Origin: Faecalibacterium sp. I3-3-33
GTDB taxonomy: Bacteria > Bacillota > Clostridia > Oscillospirales > Ruminococcaceae
Reading direction: 5' to 3'
NCBI RefSeq assembly: GCF_023347295.1
Contig: NZ_CP094469.1
Location: 1 to 64,000, forward strand
Length of the DNA: 64,000 nt
The position numbers and the translations under genes are program-made. Under the pieces are notes generated by a model. It worked only from the letters and a program-made list of their open reading frames with translations, was not told where the DNA came from and did not search any database. Below are positions 36,982 through 45,764 of the stretch, one piece after another (position 1 is the first letter of the stretch; each line of letters opens with the position of its first letter).

Positions 36982-38007
36982 ATGGCAATTTTGGTTTCCG
37001 GCGGTGCCGGCTACATCGGCAGCCACACCTGCATCGAACTGTTGAACGCTGGCTACGATATCGTGGTGGCAGATAACTATTATAACGCTTCTCCTGTGGT
37101 TCTGGATCGGGTCAAGCAGATCACCGGCAAGGATTTCCGCTTCTATAAGGCAGACATGACCCGCCGCGAAGAAGTGGAAAAGATCTTCTCCGAGTGCCCG
37201 GATATCACCGCCGTCATCCAGTTTGCAGCCTACAAGGCTGTGGGCGAGAGCGTGTCCAAGCCCATCGAGTACTACTATAATAACCTCAACTGCACGCTGG
37301 TCATTCTGGACGTGATGCGTCATCATGACTGCCACAACTTCGTGTTCAGCTCCTCCGCTACCGTCTACGGCGACCCCGCCAGTGTGCCCATCACCGAGGA
37401 CTTCCCCGTGGGCGCTACCACCAACCCCTACGGCACCACCAAGGCCTTCACCGAGCGCATCCTGCAGGACGTCTGCAAGGCTGACCCCAGCCTGAATGTG
37501 GCGCTGCTGCGCTATTTCAACCCCATCGGTGCCCACAAGAGCGGCCTGATCGGCGAGGACCCCAACGGCATCCCCAATAACCTGATGCCCTACATCGCCA
37601 AGGTGGCTGTGGGCAAGCTGGAAAAGGTGCACGTCTTTGGCAACGACTACCCCACCCCGGACGGCACCGGTGTGCGTGACTACATCCACGTTGTGGATCT
37701 GGCCCGGGGCCATGTGTGCGCCATCCGCAAGCTGGAGACCGGCTGCGGCCTCTTCATCTGCAATCTGGGCACCGGCAAGGGGTACAGCGTGCTGGATGTC
37801 ATCCACGCCTTCTCCAAGGCCTGCGGCAAAGAGATCCCCTACGTCATCGACCCCCGCCGTCCCGGCGATATCGCCGAGTGCTACGCCGACCCCACCAAGG
37901 CCAAGAACGAGCTGGGCTGGGTGGCTGAGTACGGCATCGAGGAGATGTGCGCCGACAGCTGGAACTGGCAGAAGAACAACCCTGATGGCTACCACACCGT
38001 GAAGTAA
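36982..38007 (+). CDS. galE: UDP-glucose 4-epimerase
   Basis: A 341-residue short-chain dehydrogenase/reductase that interconverts UDP-glucose and UDP-galactose with bound NAD. The Rossmann motif GGAGYIGSHT lies at residues 6-15; the catalytic Ser/Thr and Tyr-x-x-x-Lys are in FSSSATVYG and NPYGTTK. The RYFNPIGAH segment is typical of GalE. GAGAGAGG lies upstream of ATG 36982. It serves galactose use or supply of UDP-galactose for surface sugars. Confidence 0.96.
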   Translation: MAILVSGGAGYIGSHTCIELLNAGYDIVVADNYYNASPVVLDRVKQITGKDFRFYKADMTRREEVEKIFSECPDITAVIQFAAYKAVGESVSKPIEYYYNNLNCTLVILDVMRHHDCHNFVFSSSATVYGDPASVPITEDFPVGATTNPYGTTKAFTERILQDVCKADPSLNVALLRYFNPIGAHKSGLIGEDPNGIPNNLMPYIAKVAVGKLEKVHVFGNDYPTPDGTGVRDYIHVVDLARGHVCAIRKLETGCGLFICNLGTGKGYSVLDVIHAFSKACGKEIPYVIDPRRPGDIAECYADPTKAKNELGWVAEYGIEEMCADSWNWQKNNPDGYHTVK

Positions 38008-38022
38008 TAATGATTTGAACCG

Positions 38023-38067
38023 GAGCACCGCATATTCTCGCCTGAGAGTGTGCGGTGCTTTTTTTGT
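38023..38067 (+). terminator. Intrinsic terminator after galE
   Basis: AGCACCGCA pairs with TGCGGTGCT, with an inner CTC/GAG, followed by T7. Confidence 0.9.
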
Positions 38068-38081
38068 GTCTATATTCTCTA

Positions 38082-38131
38082 TTGACATCCGCTGCCAGTT
38101 AGCCTATACTACATTTGTTAACACGGACTAA
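38082..38131 (+). promoter_or_regulatory. feoAB promoter with downstream dyad
   Basis: Perfect -35 TTGACA (38082-38087), 17-base spacer, -10 TATACT (38105-38110). Just downstream, TGTTA-N8-TAACA (near 38116-38133) forms a dyad resembling the half-sites of DtxR-family iron repressors (GTTAGGCTAAC type). Iron control is inferred from this and from the gene served. Confidence 0.65.
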
Positions 38132-38168
38132 CATATAAGAATGGTACATATAAAAGAAGGCAACGGAT

Positions 38169-40511
38169 ATGACGTTAAAAGAGTTACAGATCGGCAAAAG
38201 CGCCATAGTAGACGCTGTGGGCGGTGCGGGCGCACTGCGGCAGCATTTTCTGGATATGGGTCTGATCCCCGGGGTGGAGGTCACGCTGGTAAAGCTGGCA
38301 CCCATGGGCGACCCCATGGAGCTGCGCATCCACGGTTATGAGTTGACCCTGCGTCTGGACGACGCGGCACAGATCACCGTGACCCCCACCGAAAAGACCC
38401 CGGCGGTGCACGCCCCGGTGGACGGGAAGATGGTGGAGCACCCGGGTCTTGGCGAGGGCGGCAAGTACCACACCAAGGAGGGGGAGCATCCCCTGCCGGA
38501 GGATAAGACCCTGACCTTTGCGCTGGCGGGCAACCAGAACTGCGGCAAGACCACCCTGTTCAACCAGCTCACCGGTTCCAACCAGCACGTCGGAAACTTC
38601 CCGGGTGTGACGGTGGACCGCAAGAGCGGCGCTATCAAGGGGCACCCGGAGACCGAGGTCACCGACCTGCCGGGCATCTACTCCATGTCCCCCTATTCCA
38701 GCGAGGAGATCGTCACCCGGCAGTTTATCATTGGCGAAAAGCCCACCGGCATCATCAATATCGTGGACGCCACCAACATCGAGCGCAACCTTTACCTGAC
38801 CATGCAGCTGATGGAGCTGGATATCCCCATGGTGCTGGCGCTGAATATGATGGACGAAATGCGCGGCAACGGCGGCACGGTGCGCATCAACAAGATGGAA
38901 GCCATGCTGGGCATCCCGGTCATCCCCATCTCTGCCGCCAAGAACGAGGGCGTGGACGAGCTGGTAGACCACGCCGTCCATGTGGCAAAGTATCAGGAGC
39001 GCCCCGGGCGGATGGATTTTTGCAGCGAGGATGACCACGGCGGCGCGGTGCACCGCTGCATCCACGGCATTTTGCACCTCATTGAGGATCACGCCAAGGC
39101 GGCGGGCATCCCGGTGCGGTTTGCCGCCACCAAGCTGGTGGAGGGCGACCCCCGCATTGAGGAAGCGCTGAAGCTGGACCCCAACGAAAAAGAGATGATC
39201 GAACATATCATCGTGCAGATGGAGCAGGAGCGCGGGCTGGACCGCGCCGCCGCCATTGCAGATATGCGGTTCTCCTTTATTCAGGAACTGGTGGCGCAGA
39301 CGGTGGTCAAGCCTCACGAAAGCAAGGAGCAGCTGCGCTCCAACCGCATCGACAAGTTCCTTACCGGCAAGTACACCGCCATCCCGGCGTTTATCGCTAT
39401 CATGGGTCTGGTGTTCTTCCTTACCTTCAACGTCATCGGCCTGTTCTTCCAGAACCTCATGGAAATGGGCATCGACGCCCTGACCGGCATTGTGGACACC
39501 GCCCTGACCAGCTGGAACGTCAACGCGGCGGTGCACTCGTTGGTCATCGACGGCATCTTTACCGGCGTGGGCAGCGTGCTGAGCTTTCTGCCCATCATCG
39601 TGGTGCTGTTCTTCTTCCTCTCCATGCTGGAGGATACCGGCTACATGGCGCGTGTCGCCTTTGTGATGGATAAGCTGCTGCGCCGCATCGGCCTGTCCGG
39701 CCGCAGCATCGTGCCCATGCTCATCGGCTTTGGCTGCACCGTGCCCGGCGTGATGGCAAGCCGCACCCTGCCCTCGGAGCGCGACCGCAAAATGACCATC
39801 CTGCTCACCCCGTTCATGAGCTGCTCGGCAAAGCTGCCCATTTACAGCCTGTTCGCGGCGGCGTTCTTCCCCAAGTACGCGGGGCTTGTGATGGTGCTGC
39901 TGTACTTCACCGGCATTCTGGTGGGCGTGCTGGCGGCGCTGCTGCTCAAGAGCACCGTGTTCAAGGGCGAGGCCGTGCCCTTTGTCATGGAACTGCCCAA
40001 CTATCGCCTGCCCGGCCTGAAAAACGTGGCGCAGCTGCTGTGGGAAAAGGCGCGGGACTTCTTGCAGAAGGCCTTTACGGTCATCTTTGCCGCTACCATC
40101 GTCATCTGGTTCCTGCAGAACTTTGATTTGCAGCTGCGGCTGACCGCTGACCCGCAGGCCAGCATTCTGGCGCGCATCGCGGGCGATATCGCCCCGCTGT
40201 TTGCCCCGCTGGGCTTTGCGGACTGGCGTATCTCCACCGCCCTCATCACCGGCTTTATGGCAAAGGAGAGCGTGGTGTCCTCGCTGCTCATCCTCTTCGG
40301 CTCTACGGCTGCCCTGACCGCAGCCCTCACCCCGGCACAGGCCGCACCGCTGCTGGTGTTCTGCCTGCTGTACACCCCCTGCATCGCGGCGGTGGCCTCG
40401 GTCAAGCGGGAGCTTGGCGGCAAGTGGGCTACCATCATGGTGGTGAACCAGTGCGCCGTGGCATGGCTGTGCGCCCTGCTGGTGCGTCTGGTCGCCGTGG
40501 CGGTGTTCTGA
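38169..40511 (+). CDS. feoB: Ferrous iron transporter, FeoA-FeoB fusion
   Basis: 780 residues. Residues 1-75 are a FeoA-type SH3-like domain (MTLKELQIGKSAIV...HFLDMGLIPGVEVTLV), fused to FeoB. The G domain has an unusual G1, GNQNCGKTT near 120 (commonly GNPNVGKS/T), DLPGIYSM as G3 and LNMMDE as G4. The membrane part (about 395-775) holds the two Gate motifs. It imports Fe2+ with GTP hydrolysis. The Feo fusion is known in some Firmicutes. A strong promoter with a DtxR-like dyad precedes it. Confidence 0.95.
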   Translation: MTLKELQIGKSAIVDAVGGAGALRQHFLDMGLIPGVEVTLVKLAPMGDPMELRIHGYELTLRLDDAAQITVTPTEKTPAVHAPVDGKMVEHPGLGEGGKYHTKEGEHPLPEDKTLTFALAGNQNCGKTTLFNQLTGSNQHVGNFPGVTVDRKSGAIKGHPETEVTDLPGIYSMSPYSSEEIVTRQFIIGEKPTGIINIVDATNIERNLYLTMQLMELDIPMVLALNMMDEMRGNGGTVRINKMEAMLGIPVIPISAAKNEGVDELVDHAVHVAKYQERPGRMDFCSEDDHGGAVHRCIHGILHLIEDHAKAAGIPVRFAATKLVEGDPRIEEALKLDPNEKEMIEHIIVQMEQERGLDRAAAIADMRFSFIQELVAQTVVKPHESKEQLRSNRIDKFLTGKYTAIPAFIAIMGLVFFLTFNVIGLFFQNLMEMGIDALTGIVDTALTSWNVNAAVHSLVIDGIFTGVGSVLSFLPIIVVLFFFLSMLEDTGYMARVAFVMDKLLRRIGLSGRSIVPMLIGFGCTVPGVMASRTLPSERDRKMTILLTPFMSCSAKLPIYSLFAAAFFPKYAGLVMVLLYFTGILVGVLAALLLKSTVFKGEAVPFVMELPNYRLPGLKNVAQLLWEKARDFLQKAFTVIFAATIVIWFLQNFDLQLRLTADPQASILARIAGDIAPLFAPLGFADWRISTALITGFMAKESVVSSLLILFGSTAALTAALTPAQAAPLLVFCLLYTPCIAAVASVKRELGGKWATIMVVNQCAVAWLCALLVRLVAVAVF

Positions 40512-40529
40512 AATACTGGTTCGATTTTT

Positions 40530-40568
40530 GGGTCCTGAAAAGCCGCAGGCTTTTCAGGACCCTTTTTT
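40530..40568 (+). terminator. Intrinsic terminator after feoB
   Basis: GGGTCCTGAAAAGC pairs with its complement around CGCAG, followed by TTTTTT. Confidence 0.92.
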
Positions 40569-40571
40569 CTC

Positions 40572-40608
40572 TTGACATCTTCCCTTATTTGAACTATAAT
40601 ACTTCAAA
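40572..40608 (+). promoter_or_regulatory. marR promoter with overlapping operator-like dyad
   Basis: Consensus -35 TTGACA (40572-40577), 17-base spacer, -10 TATAAT (40595-40600). The inverted repeat TTTGAA-N9-TTCAAA (40588-40608) lies right across the -10, a usual place for MarR self-repression. Confidence 0.75.
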
Positions 40609-40644
40609 AATGAACTATCCATATAAGAACAAAAGGAGCGTCCC

Positions 40645-41079
40645 ATGAACCCTACCATAGAGATCAGCTTCAAGACCGCGCAGGCGTACAGCGCCATGTG
40701 CAAGCCGTTGTGTCAGGAACTAAAGCTGCCTCAAACCGCTTTTGACATCCTGATGTTTCTGGCCAACAACCCGGACTGCACCACCGCCCGGGATATCGTG
40801 GAGATCCGCAAAATCAAGGCAAATCTCGTTTCGGTAAACGTGGACCGTCTGGTGCAGGAGGGGTATCTGGAGCGCCGCGCCGTGGCGGGCGACCGCCGCA
40901 AGACCCAGCTGCTGTGCACCGAAAAGGCGCAGCCGGTCATCGCACGGGGACGCGAGGTGCAGGAGCGCTTTTTTGCCCGCCTGCTGGACAACACGGACGC
41001 TCCCACCCGGGAGGCATTCTTCCGCACCATGGAGGTCATCGGGAAAAATCTGGACGAGATCTTAAAGGAGAATGGATAA
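40645..41079 (+). CDS. MarR-family transcriptional regulator
   Basis: 144 residues with a winged helix (FDILMFLANNPDCTTARDIVEIRKIKANLVSVNVDRLVQEGYLERRAVAGDRRKTQLLCTEKA) flanked by the dimerisation helices typical of MarR. It probably represses its own promoter through the dyad over the -10 box and, since the next gene starts within a few bases, also the exporter. The inducer is unknown. AAAAGGAGC precedes ATG 40645. Confidence 0.9.
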   Translation: MNPTIEISFKTAQAYSAMCKPLCQELKLPQTAFDILMFLANNPDCTTARDIVEIRKIKANLVSVNVDRLVQEGYLERRAVAGDRRKTQLLCTEKAQPVIARGREVQERFFARLLDNTDAPTREAFFRTMEVIGKNLDEILKENG

Positions 41080-41080
41080 A

Positions 41081-41857
41081 ATGCACTTGCTGTTTACGGT
41101 GCTTGTCACCTTTTTTGCCGGCATGGGTGCCGGCCTTGGCACCGGCTTTGCCGGTATGAGCGCGGCGGCGGTCATCAGCCCCATGCTCATCACCTTTCTG
41201 CACATGGATCCCTACATGGCCGTGGGCATTGCCCTTTCCTCGGATGTGCTTGCCAGCGCAGTGTCTGCCTATACCTACCATAAAAACAAGAATCTGGATA
41301 TCAAAAACGGCCTGATCATGATGGCAAGCGTGCTTGCCTTTACGGTGGTGGGCAGCTGGGTGGCCAGCAAGGTGCCCTCCGCCACCATGGGCGGCTTCTC
41401 GGTGTTCATGACCTTTTTGCTGGGCGTCAAGTTCATTCTGCGCCCGGTGATGACCACCAAGGAAGCCATGCAGGGGGTCAGCGCAAAAAAGCGCGCGGTG
41501 CAGTCGGTGGTGTGCGGCGTGCTTATCGGCTTCATCTGCGGCTTTATCGGTGCAGGCGGCGGCATGATGATGCTGCTCATCCTCACCAGCGTGCTGGGGT
41601 ACGAGCTGAAAACTGCCGTGGGCACCAGCGTGTTCATTATGACCTTTACCGCCCTGACTGGTGCAGTGTCCCACTTTATGATCGGCGGCACGCCCGATTG
41701 GCTGGTATGGGTGCTGTGCGTGGCGTTCACCCTGCTGTGGGCACGCATTGCCGCCGTGTTTGCCAACAAGGCAACCCCCAAGACCCTGAACCGCGCCACC
41801 GGCGTAGTGCTAGTGGTGCTGGGCGTGGTCATTATGGGTTTCAACCTCTTGACCTGA
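41081..41857 (+). CDS. TauE/SafE-family sulfite/organosulfonate exporter-like permease
   Basis: A 258-residue membrane protein with about eight spans and the internal duplication of the TauE/SafE family (GLGTGFAGMSAAAVISPML in the first half, CGFIGAGGGMMMLLIL in the second). Members move sulfite, sulfoacetate or related anions. ATG 41081 is preferred over ATG 41072 because AAGGAG (41065-41070) lies 10 bases before it but only one base before the earlier codon. It is translationally close to the MarR gene and likely its target. Confidence 0.87.
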   Translation: MHLLFTVLVTFFAGMGAGLGTGFAGMSAAAVISPMLITFLHMDPYMAVGIALSSDVLASAVSAYTYHKNKNLDIKNGLIMMASVLAFTVVGSWVASKVPSATMGGFSVFMTFLLGVKFILRPVMTTKEAMQGVSAKKRAVQSVVCGVLIGFICGFIGAGGGMMMLLILTSVLGYELKTAVGTSVFIMTFTALTGAVSHFMIGGTPDWLVWVLCVAFTLLWARIAAVFANKATPKTLNRATGVVLVVLGVVIMGFNLLT

Positions 41858-41859
41858 AA

Positions 41860-41972
41860 AACGATTTGAATGCGCTCCGCGCTGCTCTGCGCATCAATAG
41901 AGGAAAAACAATTTTAAATTTGAGAACCGGGAAAATCTGCGGATTTTCCCGGTTCATTTTTCACAGAAAGGA
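41860..41972 (-). repeat. Two-hairpin intergenic repeat, copy R6
   Basis: Reverse copy: ACGATTTGAATGCGC...GCGCAT second hairpin, first stem AACCGGGAAAATC around TGCG, then TTTTTCAC. On the plus strand it can end the tauE transcript. Confidence 0.82.
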
Positions 41973-41991
41973 ATGCAGTTCTCCTTTACGG

Positions 41992-42108
41992 CCTTTCCCG
42001 TGAAAATGCAATGCCGGGCGGTCCGCAGACCGCCCGGCATTGCTCTATTAAAAATAATAATTCCGCTGTGTATGCGCAAAGCAAAGCGGAGCGCATTCCA
42101 AATCGGCG
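41992..42108 (+). repeat. Two-hairpin intergenic repeat, copy R7
   Basis: Forward copy placed tail to tail with R6: GTGAAAATG lead, stem CAATGCCGGGCGGTC around CGCA, second hairpin ATGCGC/GCGCAT. On the minus strand the UGCG-capped stem and TTTT can end the tig transcript. Confidence 0.85.
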
Positions 42109-42112
42109 GCGC

Positions 42113-43417
42113 TTACTTGCTCTCTACCTTTTCCTCGATGGTGGAGTGGTCGATGACCCAATCGGCAGCCTTGCGGATGCCCTCGCTGCGGCGCAGGGCG
42201 GCGATGTCGGTGCCAGCCTTGATCTCTTCCACCGTCTTTTTGGTCTTTTCGGCGCGCTCAGCCAGCTGCTTGTCGATCTCCTCGTCGGTGGGCAGCAGGT
42301 TCTCCTGCTGGGCGACCTGCAGCAGTGCCATGCGGGCGCGGGTGTTCTTCTCTGCGGCGGCACGCACCTTGGCAGTAAAGCTCTCGCGGGTCTCATGGAT
42401 CTGGCTCAGGTAGGTGTTCAGGCTCATGCGCTGCATCTGCAGCTGCTGCTGGATGCTCTGCATCTGCTGCTGGTAGGCGTTCTCCACCAGAATGCTGGGG
42501 ATCTCGCCCTCTGCGGCATCGGCCAGCTGACCAAGGATCATGTCCTTGGCGTGGTTCAGCGCACCGCCGTGGCGGCCGTCGAACAGCTGCTTCTTCACGA
42601 AGGCGCGGTACTCCTCCATGGTCTCCTTGCCCATCTTCTTGGCAAAATCGCTGTTCAGGGCGGGCAGCTGACGCACACACACGTCATGCAGCTTGATCTT
42701 GAACACAGCGGGCTTGCCTGCCAGCTCCTTGCCGTGGTAGTTCTTGGGGAAGGTGACGTTGATCTCAAACTCGTCCCCTGCCTTGTGGCCCAGAATGCCG
42801 TCCTCGAAGCCGGGGATCATGCGGCCGCTGCCCAGCTGCACGGACTGATCCTTTGCGGTGCCGCCCTCAAAGGGCACGCCGTCCAGAAGGCCCTCAAAGT
42901 CCATGTGCACCACATTGCCCTTCACAGCGGGACCCTTGTGGGGCACCAGCTCTGCGGCGTAGTTGCGGCGGCGCTCCAGCACCGCGTCGATCTCCTTGTC
43001 GGTCACCTCCGGGGTGACGCACTGGGAGGTAAAGCCGGTGGTCTTGGTCAGCTTCAGCTCGGGCTGCAGCGCCACGGTGGCGGTAGCCACAAAGCCCTCG
43101 TCCTTCTTCACGCTTACCAGATCGTAGCTGGGATCATCTACCGGCGCAAAGCCGTGTTCTTTCAAAGCAGCCTCGTACAAAGCAGGCACATCCTGATCCA
43201 TCAGATCGTTGATGGCATCGTACCAGAAGGTGTGCTCGCCGCGGTCAGCCTCGATCTGTGCGCGGTCGGCCTCGCCCTTCTGGAAGCCCTTGATGGTATA
43301 AGTGGCGCGGGTGCGCTCATAGACCGCATTGGAGGCGGCCTCCAGTTCCTCAGCCGTAGCGCTGAAGGTCATTTTGCAGACACTCTTTTCAGGAGTTTCC
43401 ACGCTTACCAGTTTCAT
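42113..43417 (-). CDS. tig: Trigger factor
   Basis: A ribosome-bound folding chaperone with peptidyl-prolyl isomerase activity, 434 residues. An N-terminal ribosome-binding domain (IKGFQKGEADR in place of the usual GFRKGKAP) is followed by the FKBP-like domain (GNVVHMDFEGLLDGVPFEGGTAKD, GSGRMIPGFEDGILGHKAGDEFEINVTFP) and the helical C-terminal arms. ATG 43417 was chosen because GGAGGG lies upstream and the protein then begins MKLVSVETPEKS, as family members do. The altered GFxRxxxP ribosome signature is worth noting. Confidence 0.95.
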   Translation of the reverse strand: MKLVSVETPEKSVCKMTFSATAEELEAASNAVYERTRATYTIKGFQKGEADRAQIEADRGEHTFWYDAINDLMDQDVPALYEAALKEHGFAPVDDPSYDLVSVKKDEGFVATATVALQPELKLTKTTGFTSQCVTPEVTDKEIDAVLERRRNYAAELVPHKGPAVKGNVVHMDFEGLLDGVPFEGGTAKDQSVQLGSGRMIPGFEDGILGHKAGDEFEINVTFPKNYHGKELAGKPAVFKIKLHDVCVRQLPALNSDFAKKMGKETMEEYRAFVKKQLFDGRHGGALNHAKDMILGQLADAAEGEIPSILVENAYQQQMQSIQQQLQMQRMSLNTYLSQIHETRESFTAKVRAAAEKNTRARMALLQVAQQENLLPTDEEIDKQLAERAEKTKKTVEEIKAGTDIAALRRSEGIRKAADWVIDHSTIEEKVESK

Positions 43418-43673
43418 AGGATCTACCCTCCGTGTTGTTCCCTTGGCGGCGGGGCGGCGCTGCCAAGGCAGCAGCCGGAACGCCATTTTGGGGACATTTT
43501 CAAACATTAGTAAAGTTATTATAGCACAAGTGCAGCAAAAGCGGTATAATAAACTTGATAAAAATGTGCCGTTTTGGCAATTTTAGTCCATTTAAGCAGG
43601 AAAAAAGCGCGTTTTGCGGCAGCAGCTGCCGCGCAAAAGTGGGAAAACCCTCAGGAAAGGAAGGCTGTCCCCT

Positions 43674-44354
43674 ATGCGATTATTTGATGTTCTGGGCCCG
43701 GTGATGATCGGGCCTTCCTCCAGTCACACCGCCGGTGCGGCAAAGATCGGCTATACCGCACAAAAGCTTCTGGGCGAGGTTCCGGCGCAGGCAGACATCG
43801 GCCTGTACGGCAGTTTTGCCACCACCGGAAAGGGCCACGGCACCGACCGCGCCCTGGTGGCGGGGCTTCTGGGTCTGCGCCCGGACGATCCCCGCCTGCC
43901 GGACAGCTTTGCGCTGGCTGCGCAGCAGGGGATGCAGTTCAGCATCCACCCGGTAGAGCTGCGCTCTGCCCACCCCAACACCGCCGTGCTTACCCTGACC
44001 AGCCGCACCGGGCGGCAGCTTTCGCTCAAGGCGGCATCGGTGGGCGGCGGACGCATCCGCGTGACCGAGATCGACGGCGTACCGGCAGATTTTGGCGGGG
44101 ACAGCAATACCCTCATCATCCACAACGAGGATACCCCCGGCTGCATTGCGGAGGTGACCATGGCGCTGGCGCTGCGGCGCATCAATATCGCGTCCATGCA
44201 GGTGTTCCGCGCCGCCGCGGGCGGCTATGCGGTGATGGTGCTGGAGTGCGACTCCCACATCCCCCACGCGCTGGAGCGGCAGCTGGCGGTGATGCCGGGT
44301 CTGCTGAAGGTGACCTGCCTGAACGTGGACGAGCCGGAAGAAACGGAGGAATGA
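43674..44354 (+). CDS. sdaAB: L-serine ammonia-lyase, beta subunit
   Basis: The smaller chain (226 residues) of the Fe-S L-serine dehydratase, which turns serine into pyruvate and ammonia. It holds the SDH beta domain (MRLFDVLGPVMIGPSSSHTAGAAKIG) and a C-terminal ACT domain (NTLIIHNEDTPGCIAEVTMALA) that may sense serine. ATG 43674 follows AGGAAAGGAAGG; upstream in-frame ATGs lack an RBS. The alpha-subunit gene begins three bases after the stop. Confidence 0.95.
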   Translation: MRLFDVLGPVMIGPSSSHTAGAAKIGYTAQKLLGEVPAQADIGLYGSFATTGKGHGTDRALVAGLLGLRPDDPRLPDSFALAAQQGMQFSIHPVELRSAHPNTAVLTLTSRTGRQLSLKAASVGGGRIRVTEIDGVPADFGGDSNTLIIHNEDTPGCIAEVTMALALRRINIASMQVFRAAAGGYAVMVLECDSHIPHALERQLAVMPGLLKVTCLNVDEPEETEE

Positions 44355-44357
44355 GCC

Positions 44358-45233
44358 ATGGCATTTTTGTCCTGTGAAGAGATGCTGGCTGCTGCCCGCA
44401 GCCAGAAGATCACGCTGGCAGAAGCGGTGCTGCGCAGCGATCTGGAGGAGAGCCGCCTGACCGAGGCGCACAGCCGCGCCGCCATGCGGCACCTGTGGCA
44501 GGTGATGCAGGCCACCAGTCAGGAATACGACCCCGCGCAGCGCAGCCGCAGCGGCCTTTCCGGTGGCGATGCCGCCAAGGTGGAGCAGGCGTGGCAGCAG
44601 GGACGCCTGCTGGGCGATGATTATCTGGCCGCCGTCACGGCAGAAGCCCTAAAGACCGCCGAGTGCAACGCCTGCATGAAGCGCATCGTGGCCGCGCCCA
44701 CGGCGGGCAGCTGCGGGGTGCTGCCGGCGGTGCTGCTGCCGCTGGCGCGCGCCGGACAGGCAGACGAGGATGCCGTCTGCGATGCGCTGTATGTGGCGGC
44801 AGGCTTTGGGCAGGTCATCGCCGCCCGCGCCACGCTGGCGGGCGCAGAGGGCGGCTGTCAGGCGGAGGTAGGCGCTGCCAGCGCCATGGCCGCCGCCGCC
44901 CTGTGTAACCTGAAGGGCGGCACCCCGGAGCAGTGCGCCGCTGCCGCCGCCATGGCACTGGGCAACCTGCTGGGTCTGGTCTGCGACCCCGTGGCGGGTC
45001 TGGTAGAGGTGCCCTGCATCAAGCGCAACGTGGTGGGCGCGGTGAACGCGGTCTCCTGCGCCAACATGGCACTGGCCGGGGTGGACTATGCCATCCCCTG
45101 CGACGAGGTCATCGACGCCATGGGCCGCGTGGGCAGCCTGCTCTCCCCCGACCTGCGCGAGACCGGTCAGGGCGGCCTTGCCGCCACCCCCACCGGTGTG
45201 AAAATTGCCCGTCAGCTGGCGCAGGAGGACTGA
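44358..45233 (+). CDS. sdaAA: L-serine ammonia-lyase, alpha subunit
   Basis: The catalytic chain, 291 residues, normal for the two-subunit enzyme. Cysteines around CNACMKRIVAAPTAGSCGV, GAEGGCQAE and CDPVAGLVEVPCIKRN supply the [4Fe-4S] cluster at the active site. It works with the beta chain just upstream; pyruvate made here could enter the nifJ reaction. 286 bases to the tRNA follow, with no terminator seen and an AT-rich promoter at the end. Confidence 0.95.
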   Translation: MAFLSCEEMLAAARSQKITLAEAVLRSDLEESRLTEAHSRAAMRHLWQVMQATSQEYDPAQRSRSGLSGGDAAKVEQAWQQGRLLGDDYLAAVTAEALKTAECNACMKRIVAAPTAGSCGVLPAVLLPLARAGQADEDAVCDALYVAAGFGQVIAARATLAGAEGGCQAEVGAASAMAAAALCNLKGGTPEQCAAAAAMALGNLLGLVCDPVAGLVEVPCIKRNVVGAVNAVSCANMALAGVDYAIPCDEVIDAMGRVGSLLSPDLRETGQGGLAATPTGVKIARQLAQED

Positions 45234-45465
45234 ACGCCGCGCCATGGGCAAGACCGGCTTGCGCTGCCAGCATCGCGGAGCACCGACCTGCCACGCAGCG
45301 CCCTGCTCCCCTTTCCGCCCGGGTTCGCCCCCGCCCGGCGGGCGAAAAGCGGTTGTAAAAGTCGCTTTTTGCGCCGGGACGGCAGAAGGAATGCAAAAAA
45401 GCCGCAGTAAAATCAAAGAAAAGACGTTCTTTTTCAAAAAATATAAAAATAATTTTAAAAAGCTG

Positions 45466-45494
45466 TTGACAAACCCTGTCCTTCGTGATAAAAT
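45466..45494 (+). promoter_or_regulatory. tRNA-Arg promoter
   Basis: -35 TTGACA (45466-45471), 17-base spacer, -10 TAAAAT (45489-45494), ending 25 bases before the tRNA. Confidence 0.85.
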
Positions 45495-45519
45495 ACATCA
45501 TGTTCCGAACGGAACGTAT

Positions 45520-45596
45520 GCGTTGGTAGCTCAGCTGGATAGAGTGACTGACTACGAATCAGTAGGCCGGGGGTTCGAGTCCCTTCCATCGCACCA
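45520..45596 (+). tRNA. tRNA-Arg (anticodon ACG)
   Basis: A 77-base cloverleaf ending in encoded CCA. The anticodon arm is ACTGA-CTACGAA-TCAGT, giving ACG. D-arm GCTCAGCTGGATAGAGT and T-arm GGTTCGAGTCC are clear. The acceptor arms GCGTTGG and CCATCGC pair except for a T-T mismatch at the fourth pair, and the T-stem has two G-T pairs. A hairpin terminator follows at about 45604-45644 (AATCTGAAC/GTTCGGATT, T6). Confidence 0.93.
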
Positions 45597-45764
45597 CAAC
45601 AACAAAATCTGAACTTTTTTCCAATAGGAGAAGGGTTCGGATTTTTTGTATTCTTCGGAAAACAGAACGAATCCCTTGCTTCCATCGAAAAGCGTCCTAG
45701 ACCTTATCATAAGAAAGCACGACAGATCACTGTAAGAGTGCCGTAAGGCAGAAAGGACACAAAC

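Noticed and set aside
45520..45640. tRNA-Arg 3' end as attachment site of the mobile element
   Set aside because: No second copy of the tRNA 3' end was found near 53-54 kb, and large serine recombinases do not usually use tRNA genes.
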